Shown here: positions 1-8,685 of the stretch, piece by piece
How positions within the stretch are numbered: the stretch's first letter is position 1
Layout of the letters: each line of letters begins with the position of its first letter
Origin: Alphaproteobacteria bacterium
GTDB lineage: Bacteria; Pseudomonadota; Alphaproteobacteria; GCA-2731375
Direction: 5' to 3'
Assembly (NCBI GenBank): GCA_016776605.1
Contig: JADHTB010000008.1
Location: forward strand, 124,001 to 188,000
Length of the DNA: 64,000 bases
Made by a program: the position numbers and the translations under genes
Notes under the pieces: generated by a model
Told to the model about the DNA's origin: nothing
What the model saw: the letters and a program-made list of their open reading frames with translations, nothing else
Database searches by the model: none

Positions 1-203
1 AGCCGGCGCTGATGGGCGAATTCGGCAATCAGGGTACCATCACCCGCGTGCACCCGGCTCATCACCGGCGGGCGGTAGTCGGCCAACTGGCTATAGTCAG
101 GCAGATCCTGGCCATAGCGCCACAGCAGATACACGCCGCCGCCGCCCACCGCTATCACCAGCAGCAGGACAAGAGAGAAAAATAGCGCCAAAAACCGTAT
201 CAT
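1..203 (-). CDS. mrcA: Penicillin-binding protein 1A, N-terminal fragment
   Basis: Bifunctional class A penicillin-binding protein, an inner-membrane enzyme that polymerises lipid II and cross-links stem peptides. Only about 67 codons are inside the window; the gene continues past base 1. The visible part shows a hydrophobic anchor (about residues 3-28, with GGGG near its end) followed by the family lead-in LPDYSQLADYRPPVMSRV and GDGTLIAEF, which precedes the glycosyltransferase domain in PBP1A. The ATG at 203 is the first in frame and fits the usual short cytoplasmic tail. The gene lies downstream of the amidase gene on the same strand, the order common in alphaproteobacteria. Catalytic motifs cannot be checked here. 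Confidence 0.88.
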   Translation of the reverse strand, partial: MIRFLALFFSLVLLLVIAVGGGGVYLLWRYGQDLPDYSQLADYRPPVMSRVHAGDGTLIAEFAHQRR

Positions 204-415
204 TCTTCTGTCAAAACACCTCTCCGACGTCGCAAATCAAGCCTATACGCGGATATCCGCGAATATTCGATAAATGTGGCAGCTTCATGGCATGGCTTTC
301 CTGCCCGTGCGGCGCCGGCAAGCCTGGCCCCCCCTATTCCTTGGCCTGGGATCTATCACTCGAACAGAATGCCAGAACAGCATCGGATCGGCTACGGCTG
401 CGGCCCCGGTTACGG

Positions 416-1606
416 TTATGGTTTCTGGGCCCTGAAGTAATTATCCACCGCGCGCGCGATGGAGGCGGCAATGGCGGCACGCGAGGTGGCGTTGGTCAAC
501 ATTCTTTCGTCCTTCCGGTTCGACAAATAGCCTAATTCGATCAATACCGATGGCACATCCGGCGCCTTGAGAACACGGAACCCGGCGAACCGGTGCGGTT
601 TGCGGCGCATCCGGATAAGTTGTCGCAATTCCGGCACCAGGGCGGCCGCGAATTGTGCGGAATAATTCATCGTCTCGCGCTGGGTCAGATCGATCAGGAT
701 CGAGGCGACCTGATCATCATGACCGGTCAAATTCACCCCGGCGATCACATCGGCGCGGTTTTCCTTTGCCGCCAGCGCGGCGGATTCCTTATCGGATGAT
801 TTTTCCGACAACGTATAGATGCCGCCACCGCGAATTCTTTTGTTACCTATCGAATCAGCATGGATGGAAACAAACAAATCCGCCTCCGCGGCCCGGGCAA
901 TAGCCACCCTCCGGCGCAGGGAAATAAAGACATCCCCATTGCGGGTCAGACGGACCCGCTGCCGGCCAAGAGCCTTAATCGCCTTGCCGATCTGCCGCGC
1001 CATATTCAGGGTAACGCCTTTTTCAAAGGTGCCGCTGATCCCGATGGCGCCAGGGTCGACACCGCCATGGCCGGGGTCAATTACGACCAATGGCATTTGC
1101 GCGGGCCGCCGTTTCGGTTTCAGCGTTTGCGCTGTCTTGTTCGGACGCGCGGCCGGGATTGGTGGCGGTTTTCGAGCCGCCATAAAAGCCTGGCGCGAGG
1201 CCGGCTTGATATCGATCACCAAGCGTGGGCCATAGCCTTCGGCGGCGGGCAGCAAAAATGACTTTTTCACCACACCTGGGCCGCGCAAATCCAACACAAC
1301 GCGTGCGTTGCCCTGTTGGTAATGGCCATAGCGCAGGCCCGCGATCAAGCCGCCGTTGCGCCGGGCTGTTCCGGCGGGCACCTGCCAGCCAATATCGGGT
1401 AAATCCAGAACGATCCGATACGGATCAGCCAAGGCGAAAACGTGAAAGCTGACGGGCGCCGACAGATCAAGCACAAGCCGGGTCGTGCCGTTATGCACGC
1501 CAATTCTGATACCGCGAGCAACAGTCTCCGCCCAGGCGTTTTGCGACAATGCACAACACAGACTGACGATCAGAATCAAATAAAGGCGTATATTACCAGG
1601 CATCAT
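416..1606 (-). CDS. amiC: N-acetylmuramoyl-L-alanine amidase, AmiC type (AMIN + Amidase_3)
   Basis: Periplasmic zinc amidase that cleaves the MurNAc-L-Ala bond during daughter-cell separation. A signal peptide follows the chosen start (MMPGNIRLYLILIVSLCC, cleavage likely after NAWA). An AMIN domain comes next (IGVHNGTTRLVLDLSAPVSF and following), then an Amidase_3 domain that opens with VIDPGHGGVDPGAIG, carrying the first zinc His. Further Amidase_3 signatures are FVSIHADS (second His) and VLIELGYLSN (catalytic Glu). The frame is open to 1684, but the extra 26 residues lie before the signal peptide, so a start at 1606 (or 1603) is preferred. mrcA lies downstream and rne is divergent, as in many alphaproteobacteria. 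Confidence 0.9.
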   Translation of the reverse strand: MMPGNIRLYLILIVSLCCALSQNAWAETVARGIRIGVHNGTTRLVLDLSAPVSFHVFALADPYRIVLDLPDIGWQVPAGTARRNGGLIAGLRYGHYQQGNARVVLDLRGPGVVKKSFLLPAAEGYGPRLVIDIKPASRQAFMAARKPPPIPAARPNKTAQTLKPKRRPAQMPLVVIDPGHGGVDPGAIGISGTFEKGVTLNMARQIGKAIKALGRQRVRLTRNGDVFISLRRRVAIARAAEADLFVSIHADSIGNKRIRGGGIYTLSEKSSDKESAALAAKENRADVIAGVNLTGHDDQVASILIDLTQRETMNYSAQFAAALVPELRQLIRMRRKPHRFAGFRVLKAPDVPSVLIELGYLSNRKDERMLTNATSRAAIAASIARAVDNYFRAQKP

Positions 1607-2153
1607 ACATTTAGTTGCCGCGAATCGCTGAGCCACCATATCTAATGTCGCCACAGATAGCCATTCGGAGCTAACAATAGGCACCGCATTTCTCGTCGGG
1701 CTGCGGGCGGGCAGTATTTATTCTTTGAGAAAACAAAGATTAAGCGTATATCATGCTACTTGTGTAAAAGTTCCGTCACCATTTCACTGGGTATTTGTAT
1801 CGAGTGAAAGCGTGGCAGCGATAGGCTGGGTTGTTTTGGCGCCAAAGTTTCTTAGGTCGCTACAGGTTTCAGGCCGACGCTGTTGCGCAGTTGGATTGAT
1901 GGATTGGATCGGTGAATTCGAAGCCAGATCGGCGTAATGCCGCTCGGGTGATGGTAGAAGGATCCCCGTCCTGGTCGGCCCATGGTGTTAATGCGGCTTT
2001 TTTGTTCCGCGTTAAAAATCAAGGCAAGAATGTGAAGTCCGCAATCTTGGGCCGTGCCGTTTGACGGGTTGATATCCCCATGACCGGCTTCGCTATAATT
2101 AGGGACCGCGCTATCCGGCATGATTATGCCGGCTGGTCGCGGGCATGGAAAAC
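1607..2153. other. Intergenic region between divergent amiC and rne
   Basis: About 540 bases between two divergent genes. Short open frames exist on both strands, but none has recognisable protein character or a good ribosome-binding site. The stretch probably holds the amiC promoter and a long rne leader; long 5' leaders used for autoregulation are known for RNase E in other proteobacteria. No conserved riboswitch or tRNA was recognised. Confidence 0.5.
2069..2099 (+). promoter_or_regulatory. Candidate sigma-70-type promoter for rne
   Basis: A perfect TATAAT hexamer (2094-2099) lies about 50 bases before the rne start. The best upstream hexamer is TTGATA (2069-2074) with a 19-base spacer, longer than the ideal 17; a second TTGACG lies further out at 2061. 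The -10 is convincing and the -35 is weak. Confidence 0.4.
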
Positions 2154-4739
2154 ATGACGACGCGTATGTTAATTGACGCGACGCATGCGGAAGAGACCCG
2201 CATCGTCGTCGTTGATGGTAAGCGATTGGTTGATTTCGATTTTGAATCAGCCACCAAACGGCAACTCAAAGGCAATATTTATCTGGCCAAGGTGACGCGG
2301 GTCGAACCCTCGTTGCAGGCAGCCTTCGTGGACTATGGCGGCAATCGCCATGGCTTTTTGTCATTCAACGAAATCCACCCGGATTATTATCAGATCCCAG
2401 TCGCCGACCGCGAGGCGCTGCTGCTGGACGAGGCTGAAGAAGCCGCCCGGCAGGCGGCGTTGGAAGACCGGGTAGACGGTAGCGGCGCCGATGACGATGA
2501 CGCCGATGATGCCGATGATGTCATCGATGGCGCGGCGGATGGCGGGCCAGACAGCGAATTTGGCAGTACCGCCGAGGCGGCGCCTGCCGGTGACGATCAA
2601 GAGAGCGATAGCGACGACGATAGTCCCGAGGCAAGCGAGGAAGCCGGCGCCATAGACGCCATGGACGAGGTACCCCGCCCCCGTGGCCGCAGCCGGCGCA
2701 GTTATAAAATTCAGGAAGTTATCAAACGGCGGCAAATCCTGCTGATCCAGGTCGTCAAGGAGGAACGTGGCAACAAGGGCGCGGCGTTGACCACCTATTT
2801 ATCCCTGGCTGGCCGCTATTGCGTTTTGATGCCCAATACGGCGCGGGGCGGCGGCATTAGCCGCAAGATCGCCAGTCAAACCCATCGGCGCAAATTAAAG
2901 GGTATTGTGAGCGAACTGGACGTACCCGAGGGTATGGGCGTTATCGTCCGAACCGCGGGGCAAAGCCGAACAAAGGCGGAAATCCGCCGTGATTTCGAGT
3001 ATTTGCTGCGGCTTTGGGATAGTGTCCGGGACCTGACCCTGGATTCCACCGCACCGACGGTGGTCTATGAAGAAGCCGATCTGATAAAGCGCGCCATCCG
3101 CGATATGTATGCCAAGGGCATTGATGAAATTTTGGTCGATGGCGAAGACGGCTATCGTGTCGCCAAGGATTTCATGCGCATGCTGATGCCGTCGCATGCC
3201 AAAAAAGTTCAACCCTATCGCGACCGCATCCCCCTGCTACACCGCTATCAGGTGGAACAGCAACTGGACAGCATGCATTCCAATGTGGTGCAACTGAAAT
3301 CCGGCGGTTATTTGGTTTTCGCCCAGACGGAAGCCCTGGTCGCCGTTGACGTTAATTCGGGCCGTTCGACCAAAGAGCGGAATGTCGAAGAAACCGCGCT
3401 GAAGACCAACCTGGAAGCGGCGGATGAAGTCGGCCGACAGTTGCGTTTGCGGGACCTGGCCGGCCTGGTGGTCATCGATTACATCGATATGGATGAGAAC
3501 CGCAACAACCGCGCAGTGGAGAGCCGCATGAAGGAGGCCTTAAAGGATGATAGGGCCCGCATTCAGGTCGGCCGCATTTCATCTTTTGGGCTGATGGAAT
3601 TGTCCCGCCAGCGGCTGCGCCCCGGCCTGTTCGAAGCATCAACCAAAATCTGCGAAATTTGCGGAGGCACGGGTTTTGTCCGCACCACGGAATCAACCTC
3701 GCTACATGTGCTGCGAACAATTGAGGAGGAGGGCATCCGGGGCCGCGCCGCCCAATTGACGGTGCATGCGCCAGCCGAAGTAGCACTATATCTGCTGAAC
3801 CAGAAGCGCGACCATCTGGCGGAGATCCAACTACGTTACGGTATGCAGGTCTATATTCTGGGCGACGAAACCCTGGTGGCACCGGACTGCCGCGTGACCA
3901 TCGACCAGACCCGCACGGCGGAAGAAGTTGAAGAGATCGAAAATGAACGCCGGCGTACGGCAGCCTTGCAGGCCGTGTCGGATGACGACGACGACGACAT
4001 CGTCGAGGATATTGACGATGACGCGGCGGAGGCAAGCGCCGAGGCCGAGGCCGAAGCCGACGGTGAAGAGGACGGCGAAAAACCCAAGGAACGGCGCCCG
4101 CGCCGCCGACGCCGCTCCCGCAGCCGTGGCGAGGGGAGAAAGAGTGGGGAAACCGGTGACAGCCTTGAAGCCGGCGATACCACCGCTGATACCGCCGCTC
4201 CGGGCGAGGACGGCGCCGAGGAAGGGTCAGGCAGCCTGCCAACCGACGCAAATGGATCTGACGAAGAAGGCAGTGACGGTGAAGAGAAGACGCGCCGGCG
4301 CCGCCGTGGCCGCCGTGGCGGACGGCGGCGGCGGACCAGTGGCGAAGAAACCGATCAGGCGACGGATCAAGCCGAGGATCAGACCGCTGATCAGGCTGGG
4401 AACAATGGCGGCACTGAAACTGCTGAACCAACCGAAACAGCGGCGCCCATTGGATTTGGCGCCTCGGGGATGGTGATGAGAGAGTCCCCTGCCGTAGCGG
4501 AGACCCAGGGCAACGCCGGGCACGAGGCAGCAGCGAACGACGATGCCCTACCCACAAGCGTATCGTTTACACCCGAGCCGACACAGATAGAACCAGCCAT
4601 ACCGGAACCAATCATACCGGAACCAGCCGCTGCGGCGGAACCTGTGGCGGCAACAGTAGCGGACGCCGGCGAAGAAAAAGCCGATGACGTGGAAAAGCCA
4701 AGGCGGCGCGGCTGGTGGCAAAGGGGCCGTCTGTTCTAG
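2154..4739 (+). CDS. rne: Ribonuclease E
   Basis: Endoribonuclease that initiates mRNA decay and matures rRNA/tRNA, and scaffold of the degradosome. The start MTTRMLIDATHAEETRIVVV matches the usual alphaproteobacterial N terminus; an in-frame ATG three codons earlier (2145) is an alternative. The S1 domain (YLAKVTRVEPSLQAAFVDYG) is interrupted by a highly acidic insertion of about 70 residues, rich in Asp/Glu/Ala. The catalytic core carries the metal-binding aspartates in AVDVNSGRST (about Asp399) and LVVIDYIDM (about Asp442). The Zn-link is CEICGGTG (Cys500 and Cys503). The remaining third is a low-complexity tail of alternating acidic and RRRRR blocks, ending RRRGWWQRGRLF, typical of RNA- and partner-binding tails. 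The stop codon is the TAG inside a short dispersed repeat. Confidence 0.95.
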   Translation: MTTRMLIDATHAEETRIVVVDGKRLVDFDFESATKRQLKGNIYLAKVTRVEPSLQAAFVDYGGNRHGFLSFNEIHPDYYQIPVADREALLLDEAEEAARQAALEDRVDGSGADDDDADDADDVIDGAADGGPDSEFGSTAEAAPAGDDQESDSDDDSPEASEEAGAIDAMDEVPRPRGRSRRSYKIQEVIKRRQILLIQVVKEERGNKGAALTTYLSLAGRYCVLMPNTARGGGISRKIASQTHRRKLKGIVSELDVPEGMGVIVRTAGQSRTKAEIRRDFEYLLRLWDSVRDLTLDSTAPTVVYEEADLIKRAIRDMYAKGIDEILVDGEDGYRVAKDFMRMLMPSHAKKVQPYRDRIPLLHRYQVEQQLDSMHSNVVQLKSGGYLVFAQTEALVAVDVNSGRSTKERNVEETALKTNLEAADEVGRQLRLRDLAGLVVIDYIDMDENRNNRAVESRMKEALKDDRARIQVGRISSFGLMELSRQRLRPGLFEASTKICEICGGTGFVRTTESTSLHVLRTIEEEGIRGRAAQLTVHAPAEVALYLLNQKRDHLAEIQLRYGMQVYILGDETLVAPDCRVTIDQTRTAEEVEEIENERRRTAALQAVSDDDDDDIVEDIDDDAAEASAEAEAEADGEEDGEKPKERRPRRRRRSRSRGEGRKSGETGDSLEAGDTTADTAAPGEDGAEEGSGSLPTDANGSDEEGSDGEEKTRRRRRGRRGGRRRRTSGEETDQATDQAEDQTADQAGNNGGTETAEPTETAAPIGFGASGMVMRESPAVAETQGNAGHEAAANDDALPTSVSFTPEPTQIEPAIPEPIIPEPAAAAEPVAATVADAGEEKADDVEKPRRRGWWQRGRLF

Positions 4740-4799
4740 AGCAGTTCCGGGCTATTCTGGGCCGCTTTCGTGACCTCAAATTATTGGAAATTGCTTTAG
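4737..4799. repeat. Short TAGAGC/GTTCCGGGCTATT repeat at rne 3' end
   Basis: Begins with the rne stop codon (TAG of TAGAGC) and continues GCAGTTCCGGGCTATT. The start TAGAGCA-GTTCC is imperfectly complementary to GGAA-ATTGCTTTA near the far end, so the convergent rne/aminotransferase gap can form one long hairpin. The same 21-base core recurs at 51602-51622 (inverted) and 52736-52756. It is probably a REP-like element acting as a bidirectional terminator. Confidence 0.6.
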
Positions 4800-5947
4800 G
4801 ATCGCGCCAGCCATTTAGTCAGGCGGCGGCAGGCTTCGGACATGTCCTCTGTCGATCCGGCGAAGGAAAAGCGGATATAGGATGCGCCGTCTATGGGATC
4901 GAAATCATTGCCGGGCGTCGCCGCCACGCCGGTGTGCGCCAATAACTCGGCGCAAAAGGCGACGGCATCGTTGGTAAATTTGCGCACATCGGCATAGATA
5001 TAGAAGGCGCCATCGGCGGGCGCCAATTGGTCCAGTCCGGCCTTGGGCAACTCCGCCAGCAATAGTTCCCGGTTGCGGGCATAACGCGCCACGTTGGCAT
5101 CCAGTTCCACCCTGCAATCAAAGGCCGCGATGGCGGCGTGCTGGGCCAGACTGGGGGCGGAAATAAATAGGTTCTGGGCCAACCGCTCGACCGGGCGGAT
5201 CATCTCCTCGGGCAGCACCATCCAACCCAGCCGCCAGCCGGTCATGGAATAATATTTCGAGAACGAGTTGATCACCACGGCATTTGCATCAAAAGCAGCG
5301 GCCGTCGCCGCCGGCTCACCATAGGTAATCCCGTGGTAGATTTCGTCCGAGATATAGCGAATTCCGTTGGCCCGGCAATAATCCATGATTTGCCGTAACT
5401 CGTCACCGCGCAACATGGTCCCGGTCGGGTTTGCGGGCGAAGCAATCAGCAAGCCATCCAAGGCGCTGCCGCCCGCCGCCTCCAGCGCCTCCAGCGTGGG
5501 TTGAAAGCGGCTTTCCGGCCCAACCGGCACTTCCACCGCCTGAATATCCAAGGCGCCGAGAATGTTCCGGTAGCAGGGATACCCTGGCCGCAGGATGGCG
5601 ACTTTATCGCCGGGATCAAAAGCCGCCAGGAATGTCAGCAGGAAGGCGCCGGATGACCCGGTCGTAACGCAGATCCGTTCGCTTGGCACCGCAATACCAT
5701 AAAACTCCTGGTAATGCCGGCTGATGCGTGCCCGTAGTGGTTCGATCCCCATGGCCAGGCTGTAACCCAGCACCTCGTTGTCCAGAGCCTGCTTGGCCGC
5801 CGCCACCACGCCCTTTGGCGCCGGGGTGGAGGGCTGACCCACTTCCATGTGCAAAACCCCCTCGCCCGCGCTTTCGCGGTCGGCCGCCGCTTTCATCACG
5901 TCCATTACGATAAAAGCCGGAATGGCGCCGCGTTGAGAAATTTTCAT
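4796..5947 (-). CDS. Pyridoxal-phosphate aminotransferase, class I/II
   Basis: Fold-type I aminotransferase of the aspartate/aromatic aminotransferase superfamily (383 residues). Visible signatures are the substrate loop VGQPSTPAP, the Asn region SPANPTGTML, the Asp/Tyr region SDEIYHGITYG and the PLP-lysine segment INSFSKYYSMTGWRLGW, where the Lys forms the internal aldimine. The Arg that binds the substrate carboxylate is in YIRFSFAGS near the C terminus. The start MKISQRGAIPAF is preferred because the 46 upstream in-frame residues read through the end of the preceding gene. That gene, the GGT-like lipoprotein, ends 7 bases upstream, so the two are probably cotranscribed. The exact substrate cannot be told from sequence. 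Confidence 0.9.
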   Translation of the reverse strand: MKISQRGAIPAFIVMDVMKAAADRESAGEGVLHMEVGQPSTPAPKGVVAAAKQALDNEVLGYSLAMGIEPLRARISRHYQEFYGIAVPSERICVTTGSSGAFLLTFLAAFDPGDKVAILRPGYPCYRNILGALDIQAVEVPVGPESRFQPTLEALEAAGGSALDGLLIASPANPTGTMLRGDELRQIMDYCRANGIRYISDEIYHGITYGEPAATAAAFDANAVVINSFSKYYSMTGWRLGWMVLPEEMIRPVERLAQNLFISAPSLAQHAAIAAFDCRVELDANVARYARNRELLLAELPKAGLDQLAPADGAFYIYADVRKFTNDAVAFCAELLAHTGVAATPGNDFDPIDGASYIRFSFAGSTEDMSEACRRLTKWLARS

Positions 5948-5954
5948 AACAACC

Positions 5955-7328
5955 TCAAAATTTATCGAACGAGGCCAGACCAAAAGCCTGGGGATCAGAG
6001 ACAAACTGACAGCTATCCGGCCTGATGCGAATGCCCTCCGAGCACCATAGCCCCTGTACCCGGCTCCCAACCTGCATATTTCCAAGCGTTGGCGGCCTGG
6101 GCGCCGCCATGGCCTGGGCCAGGGATTTGCCCTCTGCCATCACGGCGAGGCTAACCGCCGCCGCCGCCATTGCACCCACGGCCCCGCCCGCGCCAACCGT
6201 GGCCAGCAAAGTCTGGTGCACATGTTCATTGACCCCCAACAAGGGCAAGGGATAGCCGCGCCAGCGGGCCGCGCTGCCGGGGGCAAGGAAAATGCCCAGG
6301 CTGGGCACCATGGCGGCGCTGCCAAAGGCGCCATTCATTTGATAGACGCAGGCAGCAGCCGAACCAAAGCTGTCCCCGACCACAATTCCAGCCTCGCCCC
6401 TGTCAATTGCCGTGTCCATATCGCCCTGGTCGAAAGCCTGGGCCCCCGCCTCGGCCGCGGAATTCCGCAGCAGGCCGCTCAACTGGTACGCCAGGTTGTC
6501 GCCCGGTCCCAACAGCGGAAGGTGCAGCACATTATTGCCAATGGGCCGTCGGTCCGTCTCGCGCCAAACCGCGCGATATTGGCGTAAATCGGAAATCGTG
6601 ACCGCGCCGCCTTGCGCGGTACTGGCCCGCAGAAATTGCTGCCCCGCCTCGCCACCATATAAATCACCGACCCCGCGGGTCCGTATGCGGGTCAGAAGCG
6701 AGGCCAATTCGACTTGGATCAAATTTTCCGCCTCGGCCGGTGCCGTGTTATCGGAATGCAGAAATAGCGCGGCGGCGGATGCATCGGCCTTTAACCGCCC
6801 GGCCTGCGGCGTCAGGCGTTTTGCCAGGGCGCGGCTGATCCGATGGCCAAAGCGGGCCAGGGATTCCGCCGGCGCCACCAATCGTCCCCATGGCAGGCGG
6901 CCATAGCGGCTGTGCAACAGCGCCATCCCGCGCAATGCCCCCGGCACCGCGATCGCGCCGCCCGCCGCCGCCGCCGCCAGCCTGAAATCCAGGGTCTCGG
7001 TCTTGTTGCTGCGATGATCGTAATACAGACAAACCCCGCCGCCGCCCAATCCGACAGCGACCGGATAGGTCACGGTCATGGTAAAAAAGGCCGCCGTGAC
7101 CGCATCGGCCGCGGTGCCGCCAGCCGAAAGCACATCGCGGGCCACCAAGGCGGCCCGCGGTTCTTCAACCACGGCGGCGCCCAGGAACCCCCCTATTGCG
7201 CCAATTTCACCAGCCTTCGGCGCCGGCGCGCTACAAGCCGAGACGCTCAACAGCAGGGCCAGCAGAGCCGTGCGTTGACGGCGCCGTACGCCGAACCTAG
7301 TTTGATCTTGTATGAAGAATGAGGTCAT
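5955..7328 (-). CDS. Gamma-glutamyltransferase-like lipoprotein, catalytic residues lost
   Basis: Homologue of gamma-glutamyltransferase (Ntn-hydrolase fold). A lipobox LLLSVSAC predicts export and lipid anchoring. The family's large-subunit start is clear (AAVVEEPRAALVARDVLSAGGTAADAVTAA). In active enzymes the chain self-cleaves before a Thr in a TTHxSVxD motif. The equivalent stretch here is GEAGIVVGDSFGSA, followed by the aligned NGAFGS, so the nucleophilic Thr is absent. The Ser-Ser and GGSRI oxyanion segments are replaced by PLPLL and GAGGAVG. At 457 residues it is shorter than the usual 530-580. It is likely a non-processing relative with a structural or binding role. The start at 7328 overlaps the divergent protease start; 7343 is an alternative. 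Confidence 0.75.
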   Translation of the reverse strand: MTSFFIQDQTRFGVRRRQRTALLALLLSVSACSAPAPKAGEIGAIGGFLGAAVVEEPRAALVARDVLSAGGTAADAVTAAFFTMTVTYPVAVGLGGGGVCLYYDHRSNKTETLDFRLAAAAAGGAIAVPGALRGMALLHSRYGRLPWGRLVAPAESLARFGHRISRALAKRLTPQAGRLKADASAAALFLHSDNTAPAEAENLIQVELASLLTRIRTRGVGDLYGGEAGQQFLRASTAQGGAVTISDLRQYRAVWRETDRRPIGNNVLHLPLLGPGDNLAYQLSGLLRNSAAEAGAQAFDQGDMDTAIDRGEAGIVVGDSFGSAAACVYQMNGAFGSAAMVPSLGIFLAPGSAARWRGYPLPLLGVNEHVHQTLLATVGAGGAVGAMAAAAVSLAVMAEGKSLAQAMAAPRPPTLGNMQVGSRVQGLWCSEGIRIRPDSCQFVSDPQAFGLASFDKF

Positions 7329-8685
7329 GCGCTTGCGATACATAATTGGGCTTTTACTACTTCCTATCTTGACTCTTCTGATCCTGCGGGAGCCGGCTCA
7401 GGCGCGGTCATTCAGCTTTATTCGCGATGCGGAGATCGAAGATACCATTCGCCGGTTCGGCGCACCACTGTTCGCCATCGCCGGCTTGGAACCATCCGCG
7501 GTGCGGGTATACTTGGTCAATGATCCGTCCCTCAACGCCTTTGTCGCCGGTGGCCAAAAAATCTTTATCAATACCGGCCTGCTGATCGCCTCGGACAACG
7601 CCAATCAGGTGATCGGCGTGATCGCCCATGAAACCGGCCACATAACCGGCGGTCATCTGGCTCGCGCCCAGGATGCCCTGCGCGATGCGTCCGCGCAATC
7701 CATCATGGCCTTTGTTTTGGGTGCCGCAGCCGCTGTCGCCGGCCAGGCCGGGGCGGGGCAGGCCATCATTGCGGGCGGGTCGCAATTCGCGCAACGGTCG
7801 TATCTGAAATATAGCCGTGTCCAGGAGAGTTCGGCGGATCAAGCCGCCTTGAGCATGCTGGAACAGACTAGGCAGTCGGCCAGGGGCATGCTGAAATTTT
7901 TTGATAAACTGGGCGATCAGGAAGCCTTGTTGACGTCCAGCCAGGACCCTTATGTCCGCACCCATCCCTTGACCCGTGACCGAATCGATACAATCCGCGC
8001 CCACGTGGCACGCTCGGCCAATTCCAATGTGGCCGAACGGCCGGAATTTGTTGAACGGCACAGCCGCATGCGGGCCAAACTGATCGCCTTCCTAAGCTCG
8101 CCAATAACGACCTTCCGCCACTATCCGGCCAGCGATAACAGCCTAACAAGCCGTTATGCCCGGTCCATTGCCCAGCATAAGAAACGGCAAACCGACAAGG
8201 CGCTCGCCTTGATCGAGGGGCTATTGACGGACCATCCCATGGATCCCTATTTCCACGAACTTCAGGGCCAAATTCTGTTGGAAAGCGGCAACGCGGAAGC
8301 TGCCGTCGCGCCCTATGAACGCGCCGTGGCCTTGCGCCCCAATGAAGTGTTGTTGCGCATCGGGTTGGGCCAGGCTCAAGTTTCAGTTGAAAATGACCGC
8401 CACCTCCTGGCAGCGGTCGAGAATATGAGCCGTGCCGTGCACCTGGCGCGGGACGATCCGTCTGCCTGGCGTTGGTTGGGAATGGCCCATGGCCGCCTTG
8501 GAAATATCGGCTTGGCGGCCCTGGCCACCGCGGAACGCTATATGTTGACCGGCAAGTTCCGTGATGCCGCCGGTCAGGCGGCGCGGGCGGGACGCGCCCT
8601 GGCCAAAGGCACACCGGGTTGGCTGCGGGCCCAGGATCTTATAAGAGCCTCGGAACAAGCGGCGAAGCGAAGAAAAAACCAATGA
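7327..8685 (+). CDS. M48 family zinc metalloprotease with TPR domain, BepA/YfgC-like
   Basis: Periplasmic metalloprotease and chaperone of the BepA type, which acts in outer-membrane protein quality control. The signal peptide [20 protein letters not shown] ends near QARS. The M48 catalytic motif is [14 protein letters not shown] (HExxH, two zinc His and the catalytic Glu), with the third zinc ligand (Glu) in [13 protein letters not shown]. After residue 240 the protein contains TPR-like helices ([20 protein letters not shown] and [19 protein letters not shown]). The frame also opens at 7312, but the ATG at 7327 sits directly before the signal peptide. The stop overlaps the glycerol kinase start (ATGA), indicating translational coupling. 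Confidence 0.9.
   Translation: MRLRYIIGLLLLPILTLLILREPAQARSFSFIRDAEIEDTIRRFGAPLFAIAGLEPSAVRVYLVNDPSLNAFVAGGQKIFINTGLLIASDNANQVIGVIAHETGHITGGHLARAQDALRDASAQSIMAFVLGAAAAVAGQAGAGQAIIAGGSQFAQRSYLKYSRVQESSADQAALSMLEQTRQSARGMLKFFDKLGDQEALLTSSQDPYVRTHPLTRDRIDTIRAHVARSANSNVAERPEFVERHSRMRAKLIAFLSSPITTFRHYPASDNSLTSRYARSIAQHKKRQTDKALALIEGLLTDHPMDPYFHELQGQILLESGNAEAAVAPYERAVALRPNEVLLRIGLGQAQVSVENDRHLLAAVENMSRAVHLARDDPSAWRWLGMAHGRLGNIGLAALATAERYMLTGKFRDAAGQAARAGRALAKGTPGWLRAQDLIRASEQAAKRRKNQ

Noticed and set aside
1725..2121. Small genes in the amiC-rne gap
   Set aside because: Short overlapping frames on both strands with no Shine-Dalgarno, no motif and unlike codon use.
3472..4557. Long minus-strand open frame of 361 codons inside rne
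   Set aside because: Antisense of the Arg/Glu-rich RNase E tail; composition is Arg/Pro/His-rich low complexity with no domain.
7868..8614. Minus-strand open frame of 248 codons inside the M48 protease gene
   Set aside because: Shadow of the TPR-encoding region; Arg/Pro/His-rich with no recognisable motif.
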